From NCBI GenBank assembly GCA_032128395.1, contig JAQBGV010000123.1:1-64000 (forward strand): a stretch of DNA of 64,000 nt, in the 5' to 3' direction. The notes beneath the pieces were generated by a model, which ran no database searches, was not told the DNA's origin, and was given only the letters and a program-made list of their open reading frames with translations. Both the position numbers and the translations under genes were made by a program. This DNA is from JAQBGV01 sp032128395. Lineage in GTDB: Bacteria; Planctomycetota; UBA8108; UBA1146. Shown here in pieces: positions 43,182 to 49,479 of the stretch. Every line of letters begins with the position of its first letter. Within the stretch, counting starts at the first letter, position 1.

Positions 43182-43357
43182 CCACGCCTCGCCATGAGGG
43201 AGACTCTCGTCCGCCGGTCGGCAGTCCACCTCGATACGAACCCCCGGCGATCATCCTGGAGCGCCGCATCGAGGCGGTCGCGACCACCTGTGCGTTCGAT
43301 CCACCGCTCACCAAGTCGAATGCAGGCGAGGGTTGCACCGGACTGACTTTCTCATGA
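43178..43357 (+). CDS. Candidate RiPP precursor peptide
   Basis: This 59-residue peptide lies between the radical SAM enzyme and an S26 peptidase, overlapping both by 4 bp (GTGA and ATGA). The GTG start is the only one giving the overlap. The N-terminal 37 residues are leader-like, with 'RYEPPAIILERRIEAVA': Tyr20-x-x-Pro23 followed by a hydrophobic helix, the same type of motif that PqqD-like proteins bind in lasso peptide leaders. The C-terminal 22 residues hold the only two Cys (38 and 53), 'CAFDPPL' and 'GCTGLTFS', a likely core that could be crosslinked. Product and activity unknown. Confidence 0.75.
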   Translation: MTTPRHEGDSRPPVGSPPRYEPPAIILERRIEAVATTCAFDPPLTKSNAGEGCTGLTFS

Positions 43358-43806
43358 GCGCCGAGGGGAGCGCGGCGAGCGCGCCCGTCGAGACAGCCGT
43401 CTTCGAGCTCCTCGCGAAAGCGCTGGCGACGGATGGCAACGCTCGGATCTGGGTCTCCGGGACGAGCATGACGCCGCTGCTCCGACCAGGGGACGAGATC
43501 GAAATCGTCCCGAGGCTCGCCTCCCAGCTCTCACCGGGAGACATCGGTGTGTTCGCTTCAGAGGCCGGGGCTCTGGTGATCCACCGCTTCCTCCGCCACG
43601 CCTCGGACGGCCTCCTCTGTCGCGGGGACTCCGCTCCCGCCACCGATCCCGGCTGGCCGGAGGAGAGCCTCCTCGGCGTCGCGATCGCGCGGAGCCGCGC
43701 CGGCCACCGCCTCCCCCTCGACCGCGGTCTCCCTCGGCTCGGCGCCCGTGCCCGTGCGCTGGCGGCGGAGCTCCGCCGGATCCTGAGTCGTGTAGTCCGT
43801 CGGTAG
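43354..43806 (+). CDS. S26 family (ER-type, Ser-His) peptidase
   Basis: This 150-residue protein has the signal-peptidase signature 'WVSGTSMTPLLRPGDEIEIV' with nucleophile Ser in TSMTP. The second site reads 'SEAGALVIHRFLRHA', where a His occupies the place of the general-base Lys of bacterial LepB; this Ser-His form is found in ER-type signal peptidases. A third conserved 'CRGDSAPATDPG' motif is present. No membrane helix is obvious, so it may be soluble. Placed right after the precursor, it is the natural candidate to cut leader from core (inference). Start at 43354 overlaps the peptide stop. Confidence 0.85.
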   Translation: MSAEGSAASAPVETAVFELLAKALATDGNARIWVSGTSMTPLLRPGDEIEIVPRLASQLSPGDIGVFASEAGALVIHRFLRHASDGLLCRGDSAPATDPGWPEESLLGVAIARSRAGHRLPLDRGLPRLGARARALAAELRRILSRVVRR

Positions 43807-43834
43807 AGTCGCTGGGATGGCGGGATGGCGGGAT

Positions 43835-43960
43835 GATGGGACTGGCTCGCCGAAGGCGATGCCTGTCCCGGACGCTCGCCCGTTCATCCACCGTTGTCCC
43901 ACCGGCCAGAACCGACAAGAGCTCCCGGCACAGGCATCGGTACGCCGACCCAGTCCCATC
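43835..43960. mobile_element. MITE-like inverted-repeat element, copy B
   Basis: This 126-bp copy has left end GATGGGACTGGCTCGCCGAA and a degraded right end (CACAGGCATCGGTACGCCGA then CCCAGTCCCATC). It follows the S26 peptidase gene by 28 bp. Divergence between its two arms suggests it is older than copy C. The rest of the 43807-44152 gap holds nothing recognisable. Confidence 0.8.
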
Positions 43961-44152
43961 TTCATCTCCCGAAGTTCATCGTCCATCGCATGGACAAACA
44001 CTCCCGCCCTTGCGACTCATCCCCCCGTCCTTCGCGATTCTGCGTTCTCCTCCATGGCCCGCGTCTTGCCGTATCTCCCTTCCGGTGACCGCCGTCGAAG
44101 GGATCCCGCCCCCCTTCCGGTGGTCCATCCCGTTCTTCGAGGAGGCAGCACC

Positions 44153-44362
44153 TTGAAGGAGAACGACCATCTCATCTCCCCCCGGTGCCCGCACTGCCGG
44201 CGCACCGTTTTGCTCGATGATCTGCGCTCTCGAGAGGGCGCGATCTTCGAATGTCCGTGGCCCGACTGCGCGCAACAGGTCGCGCTCAGAGGGGGCGAAC
44301 TCGCCCTCCCCGCCGACCTCCTTCGTGCCGTGATGGGGAGGTTGAAGCCCCCTGACGCGTAG
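44153..44362 (+). CDS. Small zinc-ribbon protein
   Basis: This 69-residue protein carries two Cys pairs, 'CPHCRRTVLL' and 'FECPWPDCAQ', as in zinc ribbons. The TTG start is supported by a strong GAGGAGG ribosome-binding site 7 nt upstream. A strong hairpin terminator follows the stop at 44367. I do not recognise a family; such proteins bind nucleic acid or act as protein adaptors. Likely cytoplasmic and monocistronic. Confidence 0.7.
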   Translation: MKENDHLISPRCPHCRRTVLLDDLRSREGAIFECPWPDCAQQVALRGGELALPADLLRAVMGRLKPPDA

Positions 44363-44366
44363 TGAT

Positions 44367-44401
44367 GGGATCGGCACGCTGCGAGACGGCGTGCCGATCC
44401 C
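44367..44401 (+). terminator. Strong hairpin terminator
   Basis: 13-bp perfect arms GGGATCGGCACGC and GCGTGCCGATCCC (44367-44379 and 44389-44401) with a 9-nt loop, followed by CATTTTCC. It lies 5 bp after the zinc-ribbon gene stop, as expected for an intrinsic terminator with a short T-run. Confidence 0.8.
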
Positions 44402-44507
44402 CATTTTCCGTACCGACTTCCCGTAGACTGGCGATCCCACCGTCACCGCGCGAAACTCCTCACTCGAAGGGGCATGATGCCTCTCGAGGGAGCGAGGAGT
44501 TCGGTCG

Positions 44508-45953
44508 ATGGATGGTTGGATCTCGGCGATCTCGACCTGGGCCTATTTCGGGGCGGTCGCCCTCTGTTTGATCACCGCTCTCCTTCGGAAGAAGGAGACC
44601 GCTTCCGCGCTCGGCTGGTCGCTCGCCATCATCTTCCTGCCCGTGATCGGCATCGGACTCTTCCTGCTCATCGGGAGGAACCGAGTCTCCGGCCGGCTAC
44701 GGAAGAAGATCCAGCATCGCCTCGCTTTTCCCTCGCCACTCGAGTCCGTGGACACCGTCCCTCCGGAGGTGCGGGATCGGCACATCGCGTCCCCGGAGGA
44801 GCAGGGGTGGCGCGCGATCGAGCGGATGCTCGTCGACCTCGACCAAGCGCCACGCCGCATCGGGAACCGAGTCGATCTCCTCGACAACGGAGTCGCCGCC
44901 TTCGAGGCGATGCAGGAGGCGATCGCAGCCGCGACGCACCACGTTCACGTCGAGTTCTTCATCTTCCGCGACGATGAACTCGGTCAGCGAGCCACCGAGG
45001 CGCTCGTCCGCAAGGCGCGGGAGGGGGTCCAGGTGCGGGTGATCGTCGATGGCGTCGGCTCGCGGGGGAACCGACGCCTCTTGCGGTCGATTCGCGCGGC
45101 GGGGGGAGAAGGGGTCCGGTTCCTCCCGGTCCGCCTGTTCGGCCGGGCGACCCCTCACCTGAGAAATCACCGCAAGATCGTCATCTGCGATGGCAAGGTC
45201 GCGTTCTTCGGCGGGCTGAATGTCGGGATCGAGTACCTCGGCCGGCGCCGCAATCGCGGTCGCGATTGGTACGACCTGCACGTCCGCCTCGAGGGACCGT
45301 CGGTGTGGGACCTCCAAGAGGTGTTCCTCGAGGACTGGGACTTCGCGAGCGGGTCCGCTCCCCCTCCCGATCCGTTCTTCCCGATCCCGACGATCGCGGG
45401 CGATGCGCCGGTGCAGATCATCGCCGGGGGACCGGATCTGACCGTGAACCCCGTTCGTCAGGCGTTCATCGCCGCGTTCACCCGGGCTCGTCGGTCGATT
45501 CGGATCTTCACTCCGTACCTCGTTCCCGATCTGACGTTGCGGGACACGCTGACCAGCGCGGCGCGGTCGGGGATCGAGGTCGAAGTGATCACCCAGTTCC
45601 CCCCCGCGGACCATTTCGCCGTGCAGCTCTGCGGCGAGTACTTCATGCACGAACTCCTCGAGGCGGGAGTACGGATCTACGGCTACTCGGACGGGATGAT
45701 GCACGCGAAGGCGGTGACGGTGGACGAGTCGTGGTCGATGATCGGCACCGCGAACCTCGACAATCGGAGTCTCCACCTGAACTTCGAACAGATGGCGATC
45801 CTCGACGGAGCCGCCCAAGTGGCCTCGCTCGAGGCCGCCTTCTCCGCGGTCCGGGGGCGATGTCGACCCTATTCCCTCGAGGGACTTGCGGCCCGGTCGG
45901 CCCCGCGAAGAGTGCTGTCGAACGCTTCTCGGCTGCTCGCGCCCCTCCTTTGA
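44508..45953 (+). CDS. cls: Cardiolipin synthase (PLD superfamily)
   Basis: This 481-residue protein has two N-terminal membrane helices (YFGAVALCLITALL and WSLAIIFLPVIGIGLFLLIG) and two phospholipase-D motifs: 'HLRNHRKIVICDGKVAFFGG' (about residue 217) and 'MMHAKAVTVDESWSMIGTAN' (about 397), each with the His-x-Lys...Asp set. Length and layout match ClsA-type cardiolipin synthases, which join two phosphatidylglycerols in the inner membrane. GAGGAG precedes the ATG. It stands alone. Confidence 0.93.
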   Translation: MDGWISAISTWAYFGAVALCLITALLRKKETASALGWSLAIIFLPVIGIGLFLLIGRNRVSGRLRKKIQHRLAFPSPLESVDTVPPEVRDRHIASPEEQGWRAIERMLVDLDQAPRRIGNRVDLLDNGVAAFEAMQEAIAAATHHVHVEFFIFRDDELGQRATEALVRKAREGVQVRVIVDGVGSRGNRRLLRSIRAAGGEGVRFLPVRLFGRATPHLRNHRKIVICDGKVAFFGGLNVGIEYLGRRRNRGRDWYDLHVRLEGPSVWDLQEVFLEDWDFASGSAPPPDPFFPIPTIAGDAPVQIIAGGPDLTVNPVRQAFIAAFTRARRSIRIFTPYLVPDLTLRDTLTSAARSGIEVEVITQFPPADHFAVQLCGEYFMHELLEAGVRIYGYSDGMMHAKAVTVDESWSMIGTANLDNRSLHLNFEQMAILDGAAQVASLEAAFSAVRGRCRPYSLEGLAARSAPRRVLSNASRLLAPLL

Positions 45954-46115
45954 TGAGTGCCATCTCTGGCGCGGGACGGCTGTTCGGAATAGGATGGCCG
46001 TGGGCCAATCGCCACCGCGCCCCCCGCACCGCGCCTTTCCGTGCGCCGTTCCACGCGCCGGTGCCACCCCAGACCGCCCTTTCCGCGCGGGCAATACTAC
46101 GACGAGGAACCTACG

Positions 46116-46160
46116 ATGGGATTGTCCGAGGTGCGATTGTCCAAGGTGCGATTGTCCGAG
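46116..46160 (+). repeat. 15-bp in-frame tandem repeat (3 copies)
   Basis: Three tandem 15-mers (46116-46130, 46131-46145, 46146-46160) share the core GATTGTCC(A/G)AG. They begin at the start codon and encode (M/V)(G/R)LS(E/K) three times. Unit length is a multiple of three, so changes in number would add or drop five residues without shifting the frame. Confidence 0.85.
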
Positions 46161-46955
46161 GTGTTGGCAGAGCTCGAATCTCTGGGGACCGCCCAGAATC
46201 GCAAGATCTACGCACGTCACGGAATTCGGTCCGACATGTATGGAGTGAGCTACGCGAACTTCGGGAAATTCTCGAAACGGATCCAGGTCGACCACGAATT
46301 GGCCCTGGGCCTCTGGGAGACGGGGAATCACGACGCGCGTATTCTCGCGACGATGGTCGCAGACCCCGAGAAGTTCGACCCCGCGACGCTCGAGGCCTGG
46401 GTCACCGAACTCGACAACTATGTCCTGACCGATGCGTTCAGCGGCTTGGTCGGACGCACTCCCTCGATCCGTCGGTTCGCCGAGAAGTGGCGTCGGTCCA
46501 AGGAAGAGTGGCTCACCGCCTGCGGTTGGAATCTGACCGGAATGCTCGCGGAGGAAGAGTCGGAGCTCCCCGATTCGTACTTCGAGGAGTGCCTCCGCCT
46601 CATCGAGACGAAGATCCACCGGAGCCCGAACCGCGGCAAGCACAGCATGAATCAGGCGCTGATCCAGATCGGAGTGCGAAACGCGGGATTGCACCGCAAG
46701 GCGGTCGCCGCGGCGGGACGGATCGGAGACGTCGAAGTCGAGCACGGCGAGACGAGTTGCCGTACTCCCCACGCCATCCCGTACATGAACAAGATGCTCG
46801 CCCACCGCGCGAAGCAGAGCAAGAAGGTGAAGGCGACTGCGAAACCGGCCAAAGAGGTCGCGAAGAAGCGCGCGAGCGTGACGAAGAAGAAAACGGCGAA
46901 GACCGCGAAGAAGACGAATACGAAGAATACGAAGAAACGAGCGGTTCGAGCCTGA
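46116..46955 (+). CDS. DNA alkylation repair protein (AlkD-like HEAT repeat) with Lys-rich tail
   Basis: This 279-residue protein matches the DNA-alkylation-repair HEAT fold: 'RHGIRSDMYGVSYANFGKF', 'ELALGLWETGNHDARILATM' and 'WVTELDNYVLTDAFSGLVGR' with the Trp and Asp positions typical of AlkD-like glycosylases. The C-terminal ~50 residues are Lys/Ala/Thr-rich ('KKRASVTKKKTAKTAKKTNT'), histone H1-like, likely to bind DNA non-specifically. ACGAGGAAC precedes the ATG. The first 15 residues come from a tandem repeat. Probably removes alkylated bases or binds damaged DNA. Confidence 0.85.
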   Translation: MGLSEVRLSKVRLSEVLAELESLGTAQNRKIYARHGIRSDMYGVSYANFGKFSKRIQVDHELALGLWETGNHDARILATMVADPEKFDPATLEAWVTELDNYVLTDAFSGLVGRTPSIRRFAEKWRRSKEEWLTACGWNLTGMLAEEESELPDSYFEECLRLIETKIHRSPNRGKHSMNQALIQIGVRNAGLHRKAVAAAGRIGDVEVEHGETSCRTPHAIPYMNKMLAHRAKQSKKVKATAKPAKEVAKKRASVTKKKTAKTAKKTNTKNTKKRAVRA

Positions 46956-47015
46956 GGCGAGGCGAGGGGCTCGAACGGAGCTCCTCGCCTCGGCTTGCTG
47001 TTCCGGCCTGCGTTC

Positions 47016-47132
47016 CTCCGCTGCGGCCCTCCGCTGCGGCCCTCCGCTGCGCCCCTCCGCTGCGCCCCTCCGCTGCGCCCCTCCGCTGCGCCCCTCCGCT
47101 GCGCCCCTCCGCTGCGCCCCTCCGCTGGGGTG
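47016..47132. repeat. 13-bp minisatellite, nine copies
   Basis: Nine tandem copies of CTCCGCTGCGSCC (S is G in the first two units, C in the next six; the last unit is degraded) run from 47016 to about 47132. They lie between the AlkD-like gene stop and the thioredoxin-like selenoprotein gene. Unit length is not a multiple of three and no real gene spans it. The repeats could affect transcript read-through into the selenoprotein gene. Confidence 0.9.
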
Positions 47133-47244
47133 CGGTGGGTCTGAACCGCCGCCGACCGGCCACCTCCCCGATCCGATGCTACGCTTCTCCGTCCCATCGG
47201 CGGTCCGGATCCTCCGCACCCCCATCGGGACCGGAGAGGAAGCG

Positions 47245-47685
47245 ATGACGAACTGGAAGATTCCCATCGTCTGTGGAGTGATCGCCGTCGCCGGCGCGAT
47301 CGGGTGGTTCACCCAAGGATCTGCGGACGCCCTGCCCTATCACACCAACTGGGGCAAGGCTCTCAGCGAGGCCCGGGAGACCGGGAAACCGATCTTGATC
47401 CACTTCGGTGGACCGTGGTGACCGGCTTGCGTACAGCTGGAGAGCCGTGTGCTCTCCGACCCAGAGGTCCGTACCGTCGCGAGCAACTTCGTCGCGATCA
47501 AGATCGACCCCCGCGAGTCGAGGGATGCGATGGAGCACAAGTCCACCCGCTACGTCCCCGAACTCGTCGTGCTCGATCCGAGTCAGAATTTCATCGCCCG
47601 CATCGATGAGCGCGACCCCCAGGGGGTGAAGCGGGCACTCGAGAACGCCCTCTCCGAGGCGACGAAGCGCCGTTCGCGGCGCTGA
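47245..47685 (+). CDS. Thioredoxin-like selenoprotein with W-Sec-x-x-C motif (TGA at 47419-47421)
   Basis: Read through the TGA this is a 146-residue, membrane-anchored or exported thioredoxin-like protein. It has an N-terminal helix (KIPIVCGVIAVAGAIGWFT), then 'EARETGKPILIHFGGPW', Sec, PACVQLESRVLSDPEV. Classical thioredoxins read WCxxC here; this has W-Sec-P-A-C, a Sec/Cys redox pair. The rest (VASNFVAIKIDPRES, 'YVPELVVLDPSQNFIARI') completes the fold, with the cis-Pro in 'VPELVV'. The ATG follows GGAGAGGA. A 7-bp hairpin follows the TGA and a strong terminator follows the gene. Probably a periplasmic reductase. Confidence 0.9.
47439..47457 (+). promoter_or_regulatory. Candidate bacterial SECIS hairpin (gene at 47245)
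   Basis: A perfect 7-bp stem GGAGAGC/GCTCTCC, extendable by one T-G pair, with loop CGTGT. The loop begins 25 nt after the TGA and its second base is G, matching bacterial SECIS geometry. Loop CGTG is shared with the SECIS candidate at 9141. Confidence 0.8.
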
Positions 47686-47708
47686 CGCCAGGCGTTTCGA
47701 CTTCGATC

Positions 47709-47734
47709 CGGGCCCGGGGACGCCCCCGGGCCCG
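47709..47734 (+). terminator. GC-rich hairpin terminator
   Basis: 11-bp perfect arms CGGGCCCGGGG and CCCCGGGCCCG with a 4-nt loop ACGC, 23 bp after the selenoprotein stop. A very stable hairpin, though only 'TT' follows. Confidence 0.7.
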
Positions 47735-47785
47735 TTGACCCGTCGGGTGACCCTCAAGTTCACCCGTCGACTGCTCCGATGAACG

Positions 47786-49090
47786 ATGTGGCCTCTGCCC
47801 CGATCGGAGCTCCCCCCCGTGAGTCCTCGCGTGCGATTCCTGGCGATCTTCGTCCTCGGCTTCGCTGCCGCGGTGGGGGCGGGCTGGGCCGCGCTCGCGC
47901 CGCTCCGTCAGGCGGACGCCGCCGCGAGCCTACTCTTCCGAGAGATCGCCGGGCTCCGGGATGCCGTCGCCGCCCTCGATCCCGGAGCTCCCGGGGACCC
48001 GAACGACCCATCGATTCCGAGTCGGTCGGAACTCCTCGGCCACCTGGACCGTGCGGAACGCGAGTTTTCGATGAGGCGGGCGGCGATCGTCGATCTGGCG
48101 GTCATCCATCTGGCCATCGCACTGGCGGCCGGGACTTCGGCGTTCTGGCTCGCGGTCGCGCTGGCGAGCCGTGGCGCCTCACGCATCCGATCCGAACGAA
48201 CCGATCCGCCGCTCGTCGCAGCGCCCGCTCCCGCTCCCGCTCAGGGGACGTCCTCCTCGCCTCCCACGGTCTGCTCCACCGTGCGGTCTTTCGTCGCGGA
48301 GCCTTCCGGCCGGCTGACATCGGTGAGTGAGGCGATCGCCCGCGACTTCGGCTGCCCGCGCGAAGACCTCGTCGGAGAGCCGGTCACCACTCTCTTCGCC
48401 CCCGGGGCCCGCCCGACGATCGAATCGATCTTCTCGACGATCGGCCCGACCCGGCCGAGCGCCCAGGTCGACATCGCGATCGGGGTGGGGGCTGACGAGA
48501 TCTGGATGCGATTGCGCCTGCACGCCCGCCTCGACGAAGAAGGCAGTATCGATTCGGTGGTGGGAGAGGGTCGCGAGATCACGGAGATCCCGGAAGAGAT
48601 CGCCGAGGCGATCGCGAAGGGCGGAGTCGCGGAGCCGAGCGAGTCTGACCTCGAGGACGCGCTCGATCCGAACGCACCCACCGATGAATCCCGCCCCGAC
48701 CCGGCTCGCCTCACCGGGACGCAGATCGTGGTTGCGCTCCGGGGGAAGGATCAGCGACGGCTCGTCAAGTTCCTCCTCGGTCAGGTCGGCGCGCGGGTGA
48801 CTGCAGTCGCGGACGGTCGGCAGCTGGTCGACGCTCTCGAGGCGGGTGATCCGTGCGACGTCGTCCTGCTAGAAGCGAAACTGCCGCTCCTCGATGGTCT
48901 CGCCACGACCCGACGTCTTCGAGAGCTCGGTCACGAACTCCCGATCGTCGCTCTCGTCCAGAGTGGAGACTCCGGAGCGCGTCGTCTCTGTCTCGAGGCC
49001 GGATGCACCGGGACCGCACCGAAACCGGTCGATCGTCGCAGCCTCATCGCTGCGCTCGCCGCGGTCTTGCCCCAGCTCGACCCCGCCTGA
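47786..49090 (+). CDS. Membrane PAS - receiver-like protein with degenerate phosphosite
   Basis: This 434-residue protein has two membrane helices (FLAIFVLGFAAAVGAGWAAL and VIHLAIALAAGTSAFWLAVA) flanking a short periplasmic part. A PAS-like domain follows (~162-270, 'FVAEPSGRLTSVSEAIARDF'), then a CheY-like receiver fold (~311-432, 'VALRGKDQRRLVKFLLGQVG' and 'VVLLEAKLPLLDGLATTRRL'). The phosphoacceptor Asp is replaced by Glu (LLEAKLP), while the Lys of 'APKPVD' remains. There is no histidine kinase domain. GTG 47819 with GGAG upstream is an alternative start. Probably a phosphorylation-independent signalling adaptor. Confidence 0.75.
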   Translation: MWPLPRSELPPVSPRVRFLAIFVLGFAAAVGAGWAALAPLRQADAAASLLFREIAGLRDAVAALDPGAPGDPNDPSIPSRSELLGHLDRAEREFSMRRAAIVDLAVIHLAIALAAGTSAFWLAVALASRGASRIRSERTDPPLVAAPAPAPAQGTSSSPPTVCSTVRSFVAEPSGRLTSVSEAIARDFGCPREDLVGEPVTTLFAPGARPTIESIFSTIGPTRPSAQVDIAIGVGADEIWMRLRLHARLDEEGSIDSVVGEGREITEIPEEIAEAIAKGGVAEPSESDLEDALDPNAPTDESRPDPARLTGTQIVVALRGKDQRRLVKFLLGQVGARVTAVADGRQLVDALEAGDPCDVVLLEAKLPLLDGLATTRRLRELGHELPIVALVQSGDSGARRLCLEAGCTGTAPKPVDRRSLIAALAAVLPQLDPA

Positions 49091-49183
49091 CCGCCCCGCG
49101 ATCCCCGGCTCAGGGAGAGGGCGGGATACCCTCTTCCCGGGTATCGACATCACAGGCGAGGCGCGGGGCTTCACTCGAATCGG

Positions 49184-49221
49184 ACGTCGCCGGCTTGCTC
49201 ACGCCCGGTCGGACGGCGGCT
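49184..49221. repeat. Dispersed 38-bp repeat, copy 2
   Basis: 37/38 identical to 25929-25966 (begins ACGTCGCCGGCTTGCTCACG; the single difference is at position 24). It sits in the gene-free stretch 49091-49479, just before MITE-like copy C. Confidence 0.7.
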
Positions 49222-49298
49222 TGCATACGGCACCTCCTCGAAGCCCTCGACGTGGTTCCATGACGAAGGAGAAAGTGGGAGTGATCGGGTGTTCGCAT

Positions 49299-49442
49299 GA
49301 TGGGACTGGCTCGCCGAAGGTGATGCCTGTCCCGAACGTTGGCCCGCTGATCCACTGATCTTCAACAAGGCACCTGTTCGGAACCTGTCGGAGTACCGGC
49401 GAGCGTTCGGGACAGGCATCACCTTCGGCGAGCCAGTCCCAC
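49299..49442. mobile_element. MITE-like inverted-repeat element, copy C
   Basis: This is the best-preserved copy, 144 bp. The left arm begins GATGGGACTGGCTCGCCGAA and continues GGTGATGCCTGTCCCGAACG. The right arm is its reverse complement over ~38 bp with almost no mismatch. The ~65-bp centre holds no gene. Near-perfect arms suggest recent activity or gene conversion. Confidence 0.85.
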
Positions 49443-49479
49443 CTTCCAAGTTCTCGGATCGAGGTTGTCCGACAGCCTC

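Noticed and set aside
40014..43806. Lasso peptide cluster
   Set aside because: The YxxP leader, PqqD-like protein and HprK-like kinase are lasso-like, but no transglutaminase-like protease or asparagine-synthetase-like cyclase is present, and a radical SAM/SPASM enzyme is.
43835..43960. Short plus-strand coding frame within the repeat
   Set aside because: The frame covers a MITE-like element whose arms recur elsewhere in both orientations, so it is not coding.
47016..47132. Short tandem array considered as CRISPR
   Set aside because: Units are 13 bp and directly abutting, with no spacers and no cas genes.
44697..47312. 871-codon open frame on the minus strand
   Set aside because: Antisense to cardiolipin synthase and the AlkD-like gene, which have clear motifs; its sequence includes the translated minisatellite and no recognisable domain.
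9125..47421. TGA read as tryptophan (alternative code)
   Set aside because: TGA ends many genes at tight start-stop overlaps (ATGA, GTGA), and Trp is encoded by TGG throughout. Only three TGAs are read through, each at a redox site with a hairpin.
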